From the NCBI RefSeq assembly GCF_017565645.3, contig NZ_CP086136.1:868001-932000 (forward strand): a DNA stretch of 64,000 nucleotides, in the 5' to 3' direction. The notes under the pieces were generated by a model. That model made no database searches, was not told where the DNA came from, and saw only the letters and a program-made list of their open reading frames with translations. Position numbers and translations under genes: made by a program. Within the stretch, counting starts at the first letter, position 1. The number at the start of each line of letters is the position of its first letter. This DNA is from Bradyrhizobium barranii subsp. barranii (lineage in GTDB: Bacteria; Pseudomonadota; Alphaproteobacteria; Rhizobiales; Xanthobacteraceae). Shown in pieces: positions 46,506 to 57,229 of the stretch.

Positions 46506-47663
46506 CTAGCTTGCCCTGGCGTTCTTTGCGCGAGGGGGCGTATCGTTGACGTTGTCGGCGCGCTTGGGATCGTCCGCGGCACGCCATTGTCGTGGCGTCA
46601 TTCCGGTCCAGCGCCTGAAGGCGTGGGTGAATGCGCTGACTTCGCCATAGCCGAGCAGCCAGGCGGTTTGCGAAATCGGCAACTCGTCCTTTTTCAAATA
46701 GCTTTTGGCGAGGTCGATTTTCAGCTCGTCCATAATGCCGGTGAAGGTCAGTCCTTCCGACGCGAGGCGCCGCGCCAACGTGCGGTGGCTCATGCCGAGC
46801 CGGCGCGCGATCTCCTCAGCCCGTGCCTCGCGATGGGGAAGCAGTGGCGCGATGGCATTCTCGACGCTCGATCTGAGCGAAACTCCCCCAGGCTTCCGAT
46901 GTGCAAGCGCCTCCTCGCAGAAGGTCACCAGCAGATCGTTCAAGTGGTGATCGGCACTTTCGATGGGCATCTGTCCCACGGACTGAGGGAAGGCGATCTC
47001 ATCGACGTCTGATCCGAACTCGATCTCGCAACCAAGGAACGACCTGACCTCCGCGGGCATCGCTCGACGGCGATGGGCGACTTTGACACGGCTTGGCACC
47101 ACGCGGCGGTTGGTCAGTGCGCGGTTGATTCGAATGATAGAGGTCACCCAGAATTCGATCTGGTGCCGATCCGACCGCCGTTCCACGCCGACATAGCTCA
47201 ACGCAATCGCCATGTCCTTCGCGGCAAATCGCAGTGAAATTCCCTCGTTCGCGAGGCGGCAATAGCGCTCCGTCTTTGACAAGGCTTCAGCGACTGTCCC
47301 GGATGAGGCCGCGACATAGTAGAGCAGGCCGATCTCACGAAGGTCGAAGTCCCGTGCCAGGTGAAATCCCAGGGCGTCGTCGTGCAGCGCCTCGGCACCA
47401 AGCTCCAGAAACTTGATCTGGCTTTCAACGCTCAGCCGCGCCTTGCGGTCTTGGATCTGCTCGAGGGTCAATCTGGCCTTGGACAGCAAGCCGTCCGCCT
47501 GAATGCCGGCTTCGCGCAGGCGGGCCCACACCAGGCGGGCGATGCCGCCGGTCGCACTGGGCATGGCTTGCAATTGGGGCGAACGGGCAGCAGCCACATC
47601 GAACCCTTTCGTCGTTGCCGCTGCGGCCTTGAGTCCTCGGCTCGCGCATCGGGATCGCGGCAT
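46506..47663 (-). CDS. AraC-family transcriptional regulator (arabinose-binding-like N-terminal domain)
   Basis: 385 residues. The N-terminal two thirds matches the effector domain seen in OruR/ArgR-type AraC proteins (LGAEALHDDALGFHLARDFDLREIGLLYYV in part, about residues 88-118). The C-terminal HTH pair is at about 275-365 (ARRLGMSHRTLARRLASEGLT, then QTAWLLGYGEVSAFTHAFRR and WTGMTPRQWR). An ATG at 47567 would remove a 32-residue unstructured leader and is a plausible true start. No clear target gene; it faces away from the small genes to its right. Confidence 0.9.
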   Translation of the reverse strand: MPRSRCASRGLKAAAATTKGFDVAAARSPQLQAMPSATGGIARLVWARLREAGIQADGLLSKARLTLEQIQDRKARLSVESQIKFLELGAEALHDDALGFHLARDFDLREIGLLYYVAASSGTVAEALSKTERYCRLANEGISLRFAAKDMAIALSYVGVERRSDRHQIEFWVTSIIRINRALTNRRVVPSRVKVAHRRRAMPAEVRSFLGCEIEFGSDVDEIAFPQSVGQMPIESADHHLNDLLVTFCEEALAHRKPGGVSLRSSVENAIAPLLPHREARAEEIARRLGMSHRTLARRLASEGLTFTGIMDELKIDLAKSYLKKDELPISQTAWLLGYGEVSAFTHAFRRWTGMTPRQWRAADDPKRADNVNDTPPRAKNARAS

Positions 47664-47928
47664 AGAAAATCAAGTTATTGGCTCACGATAACAAGAAACC
47701 GGGTGTCATGTGACTTAAATCGGCGATCTGTCCCCCTAGGTGCGTCGTCTGTACTCGGGGGCGAACCCACCCCGAAAAAGCCCGAAGGCCTTGATGTCCA
47801 GCTGCGATGGCGCGCCGCCTATAAACGTGAAGATATTGCGAAGTTACGGAAAATTGCTCGGAATTCCTCATATCGCTCATGGCCCACGGACGGTTGCGCT
47901 TGAGCGCGTTGGCGATTGCGAGATCAAC

Positions 47929-48129
47929 ATGTTCGAAACGCTTGAAGCCGGTTCAGCTGCGGCGCCCCTGTTCTGGATGGAGCTGTTCGATCTTCGCGTT
48001 CACGCCTCGCGCGACAGCCGCGGATGCCACAACATGAGCGACGCAGTCGCAGCGTTCAACGATTTTGCTTCGCAGGCGAGCCGCCTGGCGGAGGTGCCGC
48101 CGTGCGACACCGGCGAAGCCGTAGGCTGA
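47929..48129 (+). CDS. Small hypothetical protein
   Basis: 66 residues from ATG 47929, beginning MFETLEAGSAAAPLFWMELF. The region AVAAFNDFASQASRL is helical and acidic overall. The frame is open 63 codons upstream but that part looks non-coding. No family recognised. It is followed within three bases by another small gene, so they likely form an operon. Confidence 0.55.
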   Translation: MFETLEAGSAAAPLFWMELFDLRVHASRDSRGCHNMSDAVAAFNDFASQASRLAEVPPCDTGEAVG

Positions 48130-48132
48130 CAA

Positions 48133-48450
48133 TTGCCGCGTCCACCGAAAGTATCCCCAGCGGAAAACGCAGCGCTTCTGACGCGCAGCCAGATTCTTGG
48201 CTACGACACGGAGCGGATGGCGTTTCTGTTTACGATGACGTATGGCGCCAGCATCGTCGACTGCGAGATAAGCAGCGTCGCGCTGCACGACCTTCACGGC
48301 TCGAAGGGCACGCGTCCCGACGAAAGGGAGACCCAATTCAGGCGTCTCCGCGACGCGGTCGAGCGCCTTGCATCATACGCTTTCGAACAGCAGGGCAGGC
48401 GGCAGCGCGAGCGGCTCCGCATCTTCTCCAAGCACGTCAAGGCGCTCTGA
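48133..48450 (+). CDS. Small hypothetical protein (DUF1488-like, tentative)
   Basis: 105 residues from TTG 48133, or fewer if a later start is used (ATG at 48217, MAFLFTMTYG). The core AFLFTMTYGASIVDCEISSVALHDLHG (in part) and ERETQFRRLRDAVERLASYAFEQ (in part) looks like a compact alpha-beta domain with a helical end. The DUF1488 link is from memory of pattern only. Three bases after the preceding small gene. Confidence 0.55.
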   Translation: MPRPPKVSPAENAALLTRSQILGYDTERMAFLFTMTYGASIVDCEISSVALHDLHGSKGTRPDERETQFRRLRDAVERLASYAFEQQGRRQRERLRIFSKHVKAL

Positions 48451-48701
48451 CGACCGCCAAAGCAAGGCCGCCGCCGCAACGGCAACGCATATGCAATTTG
48501 TGCCACGTGAGATGCTCGACATCTCCCTCTTAAACATTTCACTCGACCATGGTCTGCAAGACCGGGTTCCGCAGTTGTCGCCGGCTGGGTGTTGCCGCGC
48601 CGTGACATCCAGGCACGCTCAGCCGGTATAGACTGGTCGATATCCGGTGCCCCTTCCGTTGCCCGGATGGTGAGTTATCGCGCTCTTGCGTCCAGTTGTG
48701 A

Positions 48702-49835
48702 GTGTTGCCGGTGGTCCGGACGAGTCGCATCAGTGCTCCAGCAGTTTTGTTGGCTTTGTCGATCGCAGCAGTCCTGGGCGGCTGTGCAGGACGTCCGTCG
48801 CAGGGCGTGCTTGTTCCGACAGCGCAGGTCGCCCCCGGAAACACAAATGTCCCGATCTACGTCGTCACCAATCGCAAGCGATCCGACGTCGATCCCGGTG
48901 AGATGTTCAGCGGGGACCGTTCGGACGAGCTGTCCTTTGCCGAGGTGACTGTCTCGATCCCGCCAGATGCCGCGCGGAAGATCGGCGAAGTGCAGTGGCC
49001 CGCGAGCCTGCCCGGCGACCCCCAACGGGATTTCACGACTGTGTCGGCCGACTATCTCGACAAGACGCATTTCGCTGCGTCTGTCGCCGCGGCGATGAAG
49101 CAGTCCGGTCGCAACAAGGTGCTTGTCTTCGTCCACGGCTTCAACAACCGCTTCGATGATGCGGTCTATCGCTTCGCGCAGATCGTGCACGACTCCAATG
49201 TGCCGGTCGTTCCCGTGCTTTTCACCTGGCCATCGCGCGGCGAGCTGAGGCTGCGCGCGTATACCTATGACCGGGAAAGCGCCAATTTTTCGCGTGACGC
49301 GCTCGACAATCTGTTGAGCACGCTCGACGCCTCGTCTGCCGTCGGCGAAGTTTATCTTCTGGCTCATTCGATGGGCAATTGGATCGCACTGGAAGCACTG
49401 CGAACGCGGGCGATCCGCGCCCCGGCTGTCGCGTCGAAGCGCAGCAAGCTGAAGAATGTGATGCTGGTGGCACCCGACGTGGATGTCGATGTCTTCCGCT
49501 CGCAACTGAACCGGATGAGCGGCGCGCGGCCCCCCATCTCGTTGTTCGTCTCGCGTGACGACGGCGCGCTCTCGCTGTCGAAGACGATCTGGGGAGACGT
49601 CGCCCGCCTGGGCGATATCGACCCGACCCAGGAGCCTTATCGAACTGAGCTCGCGCGCGACCGGATCGACGTCTACGACCTGACGAAACTGGCGGTCGCC
49701 GGCGACGACGCCCACGACCGGGCTTTCGAGCAGGTAGGCCCGGTTGTCGCAATGATCCGCCAACGCATGGCCCAGGGCCAAGCGCTGGGTGAACAGAAGG
49801 CGGCCGCGGGCCCGCTCGCGCGGCTTGCGGAGTAG
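48702..49835 (+). CDS. DUF900-type alpha/beta hydrolase, lipoprotein
   Basis: 377 residues from GTG 48702. Signal LLALSIAAVLGGCAG is a lipobox with the modified cysteine near residue 28. The hydrolase domain has VLVFVHGFNNRFDDAVYRFAQI (in part, about residue 140) and the nucleophile serine in YLLAHSMGNWIALEAL (about 223), the DUF900 arrangement. Probably an outer-membrane-anchored or periplasmic esterase-like enzyme; substrate unknown. No strong ribosome-binding site was seen before the start. Confidence 0.85.
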   Translation: MLPVVRTSRISAPAVLLALSIAAVLGGCAGRPSQGVLVPTAQVAPGNTNVPIYVVTNRKRSDVDPGEMFSGDRSDELSFAEVTVSIPPDAARKIGEVQWPASLPGDPQRDFTTVSADYLDKTHFAASVAAAMKQSGRNKVLVFVHGFNNRFDDAVYRFAQIVHDSNVPVVPVLFTWPSRGELRLRAYTYDRESANFSRDALDNLLSTLDASSAVGEVYLLAHSMGNWIALEALRTRAIRAPAVASKRSKLKNVMLVAPDVDVDVFRSQLNRMSGARPPISLFVSRDDGALSLSKTIWGDVARLGDIDPTQEPYRTELARDRIDVYDLTKLAVAGDDAHDRAFEQVGPVVAMIRQRMAQGQALGEQKAAAGPLARLAE

Positions 49836-49895
49836 CGCGAGAGGCAGGCCCTGCCTGGCTTCTTCATGGCGACGTGTCGACGAGGCCGTGACGTC

Positions 49896-50609
49896 TCAGG
49901 CGTAGGCGACCCAGCCGCGGAACGTGAAGCCGATGTAGAACAGGGTTGGGACGGAGAAGCCTGCGTCGCGCAAAATTGCTTCGTCTCGCGCGGGCGCCAG
50001 AATGCTCAACTGGCCGTCGACCGCCTTTCGCGCGGCGGCCGCCTTGTCGGGCTCGACTCCGGCTGCGGCGAGAAAGGCGGAATAGCGCGAGAGCCAAAGC
50101 GGCCGTTCATCGTCGTCGCCGGGGATGCTGAAATGGGCCGCGACGAACGGCGCGCCGGGCTTGAGGCGGCGGCGGATTTCGGACGCTATTCGCAGCCGTT
50201 CCTCGACATCGACGAAGTGCAGGGTCAACAGGCACGTCGCGCCGTCGAACGGCCCCTCCGGTGCATCGTCGATATAGCCTTGGTGCAGACGCGCGCGCGA
50301 CGCGAGCGGGCCCAGCGTCTGCTTCGCGAGATTCAGCATCGCAGCGGACGGGTCCACGCCGTCGAAGGTCCAGCGCGGCTGCGCTTGCGCAAAGGCATTC
50401 AGCTCCAGGCCGCCGCCGGCGCCAAGAACGAGTATTCGCGCATCTTCACGCGCACGCCCGCCCAAAAGGATCGCCGCCATGGACAGCATCGAATTGTAGC
50501 CGGGAACAAACCGTGGCGGCCCTTCGGTGTACTTCGCCACCATCTGCGGATCGGAGAACGCGTTTTGAATGTCGGTCACGATGTTGTCCTGCTGAGGGGA
50601 ATCGGTCAC
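49896..50609 (-). CDS. Class I SAM-dependent methyltransferase
   Basis: 237 residues from GTG 50609. Motif I is [16 protein letters not shown] (about residue 58), the acidic end of strand beta2 is in [11 protein letters not shown], and the post-I motif is in [14 protein letters not shown] (about 125). Methyl acceptor unknown. Its start overlaps the stop of the Rrf2 regulator gene by four bases (GTGA), so it belongs to that regulator's operon and is presumably its target. Confidence 0.9.
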   Translation of the reverse strand: MTDSPQQDNIVTDIQNAFSDPQMVAKYTEGPPRFVPGYNSMLSMAAILLGGRAREDARILVLGAGGGLELNAFAQAQPRWTFDGVDPSAAMLNLAKQTLGPLASRARLHQGYIDDAPEGPFDGATCLLTLHFVDVEERLRIASEIRRRLKPGAPFVAAHFSIPGDDDERPLWLSRYSAFLAAAGVEPDKAAAARKAVDGQLSILAPARDEAILRDAGFSVPTLFYIGFTFRGWVAYA

Positions 50610-51064
50610 GCGTGATGCGCGCTCATGCTGTGAAGCTTTCGCGCACCCAGGCGCTTGCGCAGATCGTCGCTCAGCATCGCCAGCGTCACTTCGCCAAAGC
50701 GCGACAGCAGCAACGCCTCTGCATCGTCAAAGGCCTGATCGAGCGCGGCATTGACGGCCTGCTCGACGAGGCAGCCAGGCGCCTCGGTCCGGTTGCCCAT
50801 GGCCAGAATCGAGGGGCTGCCGAGCGCGGTGTAGACGTCGCGCAGCGTCACCCTCGACAGATCGCAAGCCAGCGTCCAGCCACCGCCGTGCCCCTTCTCG
50901 GAGCGGACGTAACCGAGGTCGCGCAGGCCCGCCATGATGCGGCGGATCACCACCGGGTTGGTGTCCATGGCCTTCGCCAGGGTCTCGGAGGTGAACGGGC
51001 CAGGCTGCTGCGCCATGTGCAGCAGGACGTGGAGAACCCCTGATAATCGGCCGTCTCGTTTCAT
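50606..51064 (-). CDS. Rrf2-family transcriptional regulator
   Basis: 152 residues. The winged helix is at about 10-65 ([22 protein letters not shown] in part, then [16 protein letters not shown]). Only two cysteines are present (about 67 and 98), not the three-cysteine iron-sulphur cluster of IscR or NsrR, so it likely senses something else. A palindrome covers its start codon, suggesting autorepression of this gene and the coupled methyltransferase. Confidence 0.92.
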   Translation of the reverse strand: MKRDGRLSGVLHVLLHMAQQPGPFTSETLAKAMDTNPVVIRRIMAGLRDLGYVRSEKGHGGGWTLACDLSRVTLRDVYTALGSPSILAMGNRTEAPGCLVEQAVNAALDQAFDDAEALLLSRFGEVTLAMLSDDLRKRLGARKLHSMSAHHA

Positions 51065-51085
51065 GTAACTTCATATGTTACATGA
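51061..51085. promoter_or_regulatory. Palindromic operator overlapping the Rrf2 gene start
   Basis: TCATGTAAC-N7-GTTACATGA, perfect 9-base arms, 25 bases in all. The regulator's ATG (51064-51062) is within the left arm. A repressor bound here would block initiation of its own operon. Confidence 0.75.
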
Positions 51086-51292
51086 TGGCGCCGAGGTCAA
51101 CTGGTTTCGGAGCGGGCATAAGGAGCTCGTTGCCATCCTGCGCCTGTTTTGCCCGACGGGTCAGCGTCGCGGCAAAGCGCCTAAGTCATTGATCCCGCTC
51201 ATGCCGTCTACTGTGCATGGGGTTGTTTTCGACATTTTTGGTTTGAGGGCACAACAGCCGCGGGCTGAACCGGATCTCATCCGGCTCTGCCG

Positions 51293-53314
<2,022 letters not shown>

Positions 53315-53410
53315 GGCGCCTACGCATAGGGCTCCGGGCGTACGAATACAACCGACGGACGCGTGAAGATTTGCGGTTCCGCCAGGGGCTATCCGGCTTG
53401 CGGGAGTGCG

Positions 53411-53640
53411 TTAACCGTTCGCGAACCCCTGCCGGACCTCGGCAGTCGTGGCCGGCTCGCCGCCATGCTGGCGGACCATCCGCACGGCATTCTCGACGAG
53501 GCGGAGATTAGTCACCGTCGAGCCCGGCAGCGCCGCCTCGATCCAGGCCATGCGCATGGCGAGCATCGCCTCGCCGCCCGGAACAGTGCGCGTGCCGCAT
53601 ATGGGCGACCCCTCTTCCGGGTTCTCACTGCGGCCGACAT
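53411..53640 (-). pseudogene. Probable C-terminal gene remnant
   Basis: A minus-strand frame ends at TAA 53411 with a protein-like tail: ATG..MLAMRMAWIEAALPGSTV, then TNLRLVENAVRMVRQHGG and EPATTAEVRQGFANG. Only about 45 codons lie after the first ATG, and the frame runs upstream into the divergent transporter gene with no credible start. The tail recalls the C-terminus of beta-keto acid cleavage enzymes, a weak resemblance. A gene cut off at its 5' end is the likeliest reading. Apart from this, 53315-53658 holds nothing recognised. Confidence 0.4.
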
Positions 53641-53658
53641 CGGATATCCGATTGCTCC

Positions 53659-54597
53659 ATGGGCAAGGAAATTTCTGACGGCGGTGATGACGCCCGCGCT
53701 GCGCCGTCCACCGAGGCCTGGCTCGGTGCGGTTGCGCTGATCGGCTTCATCCTGGTGGCGACCGCGCAGGCCTCAAATCAGATTCTGGCGCGGGGCCTCG
53801 CGGGCTCCGTCCCGCCCTTCGCGCTCGCCTTCTTCCGCTGGAGCATCGTTGCCATCGGGCTCGCGCCGATCGCGTTCGCCGAAATCCGCGGCGGCCGCGT
53901 GCCACTCGGCAAGAACATCTGGCCGATCCTCGCCGCCGGCTTCATGGGCATGTTCCTCTGCGGCGGCCCGGTCTATGCCGCGGGCATCTCGACGACGGCG
54001 ATCCACATCGCGTTGATCATGGCGCTGTCGCCGGTCACGGTGCTGATGATCTCTGCGGTGCTCGGCATCGAGCAGGTCGGCCCGCTGCAATGGCTCGGCA
54101 CGGCGCTTGCGCTCGCCGGCGCCTTGCTCATCATCTCCGGCGGTCATCCGGAGACCTTGTTCGCACTGGAGACCGCAGCGGGCGACGGCCTGGTCGTGAT
54201 CGCGATGCTCGGCTGGTCCGGCTACACGCTGCTGCAATCGCGCGCGGCGCCCAAGGCGTCGCTGCTGGCGCGCATGAGCCTGTTCGCAGGCGCCGGCGCG
54301 CTGTTCTCGCTGCCGCAGGCGCTGATCGAGATGTGGACCACGCCGGCGCAGGTCTTCAGCACGAAAGCGGTGTCGGCTTACGTCTTCGCCGGGATCGTTC
54401 CCGGGCTGCTCGCCTATGCCGGCTTTGCCTGGCTCGGCGGCAAATTCGGTTCGGTCCGAACCTCGCTTGTGCTTTATCTCGGACCGATCGCGAGCGCCCT
54501 TCTGTCGTTCGCAATTCTCGGTGAACCGCCAAAACTGATCCATCTGTTCGGCGGTGTGCTGATCCTCGGCGGGGTCTGGGCGAGCCTGCGCAAATAG
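53659..54597 (+). CDS. EamA/DMT-family transporter
   Basis: 312 residues with ten hydrophobic segments arranged as two EamA repeats (about residues 22-155 and 172-310). Repeat marks include FALAFFRWSIVAIGLAPI in the first half and AYVFAGIVPGLLAYAGFAW in the second. Inner-membrane drug/metabolite exporter type. Substrate unknown. Confidence 0.92.
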   Translation: MGKEISDGGDDARAAPSTEAWLGAVALIGFILVATAQASNQILARGLAGSVPPFALAFFRWSIVAIGLAPIAFAEIRGGRVPLGKNIWPILAAGFMGMFLCGGPVYAAGISTTAIHIALIMALSPVTVLMISAVLGIEQVGPLQWLGTALALAGALLIISGGHPETLFALETAAGDGLVVIAMLGWSGYTLLQSRAAPKASLLARMSLFAGAGALFSLPQALIEMWTTPAQVFSTKAVSAYVFAGIVPGLLAYAGFAWLGGKFGSVRTSLVLYLGPIASALLSFAILGEPPKLIHLFGGVLILGGVWASLRK

Positions 54598-54763
54598 CTC
54601 CATCGATCCGAGTTGTGGTTCATTCGCAGGAACCAACCGCCTCCGCGAACATTCTGATCAAGGGACCGATGCGAGCCATGCTCGCGCGCGCCCCGACCAT
54701 CCCGGCGCCAGTGCCGTAACCGGATTTTGCCTCGACGCTTCGTTTCGGGGCGATGGGGGACTT

Positions 54764-54928
54764 GTGAGTACGGTCATAGAGAACTTGTTGTCACGGAAGC
54801 AGAAGCTTGTGGAACAGCTCGAGAAGGTGCAGTCGATCGACGATCGCGACAAGATCGAGCACCAGCTCGAACAGATCAACACCGCGCTGGATTTTCTGGA
54901 CAGGCCGGGATCGAAGGACGCGGGGTAG
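54764..54928 (+). CDS. 54-residue coiled-coil protein
   Basis: Starts at GTG 54764 after GGGGGA and ends at TAG 54928. The translation opens MSTVIENLLSRKQKLVEQLE, is almost wholly charged helix with Leu/Ile heptads (VQSIDDRDKIEHQLEQINTA) and ends FLDRPGSKDAG. A dimeric coiled coil is predicted from the pattern. Too short for routine gene finding. Function unknown. Its stop lies seven bases from the stop of the convergent GntR gene. Confidence 0.65.
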   Translation: MSTVIENLLSRKQKLVEQLEKVQSIDDRDKIEHQLEQINTALDFLDRPGSKDAG

Positions 54929-54934
54929 AAGCGC

Positions 54935-55630
54935 TCAGTCCACCTTCAGCGCCTCCACTTTCAAGGCCTCCACTTTCAAGGCCTTGGCGTAGACCAGGCC
55001 GGAATTGGTGATGTGCGTTGTCATCAGTGCTTCGAAGGCCGCGAACTCGCCGAGCGCGAACAGATCGAGCAGCTTGCGATGCTCGTCGAAGGACGAGCGG
55101 GTGCGCACGTCGATCGGCGACGTCAGATTGGTGCGCAGCGCCGCGACGCGGCCGGAGACGAGCTGGTAGGATTCGATGAGATAGCGGTTGCTGCAATGCG
55201 CGAACAATCCTTCGTGAAAGCCCGCATCGGCGCGGCCATAGGCGATGTTGTCCTTCGCCGCGATCGCCGGCTCCATCGCCGCGATTGCCTCGCTCATCGT
55301 CGCAATCGCGCCGTCGCGATCGTGACGAAACGCGAGCTCGGCGGCCTTGGGCTCGAGCGCGATCCGGAAGGTGCAGAGCGCAGTGATGTCGTCCGCGCTC
55401 GGCGTGAACACGAAGCTGCCGACCTGCGGCCGGATCACGACCAGGCCCTGCGCCTGCAACTGGCCCATCGCCTCGCGCACCGGCGTGCGGCTGACGCCGA
55501 AGGAATTCGCCACCATCTCCTCGGAGATGGCGGCGCCGAGCGCGAACTCGCCGTCGATGATGGCCTGGCGCAGCCGCAGCACCACCCGCTGCGACAGCGA
55601 TTTCGGCGTATCGAGCTTGAGCGATCGCAT
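54935..55630 (-). CDS. GntR-family regulator (FCD type)
   Basis: 231 residues from ATG 55630. The winged helix is at about 10-75 (RLRQAIIDGEFALGAAISEE, then VSRTPVREAMGQLQAQGLVV), followed by an FCD effector domain (about 88-215) with metal-binding candidates DAGFHEGLFAH and EHRKLLD. The last 15 residues are ALKVE, ALKVE, ALKVD, encoded by three 15-base tandem repeats. It lies eight bases after the FAD oxidase gene on the same strand and probably controls it and the divergent DapA-like gene. Confidence 0.93.
   Translation of the reverse strand: MRSLKLDTPKSLSQRVVLRLRQAIIDGEFALGAAISEEMVANSFGVSRTPVREAMGQLQAQGLVVIRPQVGSFVFTPSADDITALCTFRIALEPKAAELAFRHDRDGAIATMSEAIAAMEPAIAAKDNIAYGRADAGFHEGLFAHCSNRYLIESYQLVSGRVAALRTNLTSPIDVRTRSSFDEHRKLLDLFALGEFAAFEALMTTHITNSGLVYAKALKVEALKVEALKVD
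54938..54982. repeat. Three 15-base tandem repeats at the 3' end of the GntR gene
   Basis: Units at 54938-54952, 54953-54967 and 54968-54982. The last two are identical (CTCCACTTTCAAGGC) and the first has diverged. In frame, each encodes Ala-Leu-Lys-Val-Glu/Asp on the minus strand. Confidence 0.9.
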
Positions 55631-55638
55631 CTGCTGTC

Positions 55639-57051
55639 TCAGATCACCTTGCCGGGATTGAGCAGGTGATCGGGATCGAGCGCGGCCTTCAGCGTCCGCA
55701 TCAACGCGATCTCGGCTTCGCTCCTGGCGTGGCCCAGCCACTTCTTCTTCAGCGTGCCGATGCCGTGTTCGGCGGAGACGCTGCCGCCCAGCTCGCGCAC
55801 CAGGCCGTAGATGATCGCGTCCATCTCTTCCTTCGGCTGCTGCTCGACGGAAAGACCGGTGACCCAGGACACGAGATGCAGATTGCCGTCGCCGATATGG
55901 CCGTAATAGACGCTCTCGCATCCCTTGATTCCATCGGCGAGCGCGGCCTTGCAGCGGGTGACGAACTCGTCCATCCGCGCCACCGCAAGCCCGATGTCGT
56001 AGGAGATGTGCGGACCCAGCACCTGGCCGAACTCGGCGCAGATGTCGCGCACGCGCCAGAACGCCTGCGTCTGCGCCAGCGATTGCGCGACGGCGGCATC
56101 TGCGAGCAGCCCGCGCTCCATCAGCTCTTCGAGCCAGGCCTGGAAACGCGGTGCATCCAGGCTCTCGTCGGTGCCTTGGGCCTCGACGAGCACGTAGAGG
56201 CCGTGGCCTGCGGCGACCGGTGGCTTCACCCCGGCGCGATTCGTGATCACGTCCCAATAGTCCGGCCACATCACCTCGAATGCCGACAGCAGCGGCCCGA
56301 GCCCGCTTCGCGCGGCATCGAGCAGGGCGATCACCGCGGCATAGTCCTTCAGCGCGCACAGCGCCGCCATGGTCGAGCGCGGTTTCGGGAACAGCCGCAA
56401 CACCACGCGGGTGATGATGCCGAGCGTGCCTTCGGAGCCGATGAAGAGATGCTTGAGGTCATAGCCCGCGTTGTTCTTCATCAGCTTGTTGAGGCTGGTG
56501 ATGATGGTGCCGTCGGGCAGCGCCACCTCCAGGCCGAGCACCAGTTCGCGCGTCATGCCGTAGCGGATCACGCGGTTGCCGCCGGCATTGGTGGAGAGAT
56601 TGCCGCCGATCGCGCAGGAGCCGCGCGAGCCGAGATCGAGCGGAAAGAAGAAACCGGCTTCGTCGGCGGCCTTCTGGATCGTCTCCAGCGGCGTGCCCGA
56701 TTTCACCGTCATCGTCATCGACGCCCGATCGATCTCCTCGATGCCGGTCATGCGCTCGAGCGAGATCGCGACCCAGCCCGGTTCGGGCGAGGCGCCGCGG
56801 CAGAGTCCGGTCAATCCACCCTGCGGCACGAAGGGCAGCCGCGCCTGCCGGCAGGTCGCAATCGCATCGGCAACGCCTTGCGCATCGACCGGCCGGATCA
56901 CCGCAAGCGGCGTTTGCGGCAGGCTCGCGCTCCAGTCGTTGCAATTGCGCGCGGGCACGTCGGTGCCGATCAGCACGGCGGCCGCGCCGAGCTTGTCGCG
57001 CAAGGCGCCAAGCAACTGATCGGGCCGCTCAATGGGGCTCACCATGTTCAT
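55639..57051 (-). CDS. FAD-linked oxidase (D-2-hydroxyacid dehydrogenase type)
   Basis: 470 residues from ATG 57051, which follows GAGGAGG. The PCMH-type FAD-binding domain (about 40-220) has VPQGGLTGLCRGASP, DLGSRGSCAIGGNLSTNAGG and NRVIRYGMTRELVLGLEV. The C-terminal cap ends with the conserved YYGHIGDGNLHL and SAEHGIGTLKK. This is the GlcD/D-lactate/D-2-hydroxyglutarate dehydrogenase family; the exact substrate is uncertain. Co-oriented with the GntR gene downstream and divergent from a DapA-type aldolase. Confidence 0.93.
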   Translation of the reverse strand: MNMVSPIERPDQLLGALRDKLGAAAVLIGTDVPARNCNDWSASLPQTPLAVIRPVDAQGVADAIATCRQARLPFVPQGGLTGLCRGASPEPGWVAISLERMTGIEEIDRASMTMTVKSGTPLETIQKAADEAGFFFPLDLGSRGSCAIGGNLSTNAGGNRVIRYGMTRELVLGLEVALPDGTIITSLNKLMKNNAGYDLKHLFIGSEGTLGIITRVVLRLFPKPRSTMAALCALKDYAAVIALLDAARSGLGPLLSAFEVMWPDYWDVITNRAGVKPPVAAGHGLYVLVEAQGTDESLDAPRFQAWLEELMERGLLADAAVAQSLAQTQAFWRVRDICAEFGQVLGPHISYDIGLAVARMDEFVTRCKAALADGIKGCESVYYGHIGDGNLHLVSWVTGLSVEQQPKEEMDAIIYGLVRELGGSVSAEHGIGTLKKKWLGHARSEAEIALMRTLKAALDPDHLLNPGKVI

Positions 57052-57119
57052 GCGAGACCTCCTCGGAATCTGGCTGCGTCTCATGCGCGCCGTGATGGTG
57101 GAAAGGGTTTGCGTCCATC

Positions 57120-57136
57120 TTGTATGTAAGGTACAA
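57120..57136. promoter_or_regulatory. Candidate GntR operator
   Basis: TTGTA-N7-TACAA, a 17-base palindrome in the 178-base divergent region between the oxidase and the DapA-type gene. FCD-type GntR proteins commonly bind sites rich in TTGTA/TACAA. Confidence 0.55.
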
Positions 57137-57229
57137 CATAAAAAGTAAAGCAAAAACAAGGCTCGGAAAGCCTCCTAAGATCGTTCGAGATCAGAGGCTT
57201 AGTCCGGGGCCGCAGCAATGGGTGGTGAG

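Noticed and set aside
53363..53740. 125-codon plus-strand frame before the EamA transporter
   Set aside because: No ribosome-binding site and low protein character; the minus-strand remnant in the same stretch reads better.
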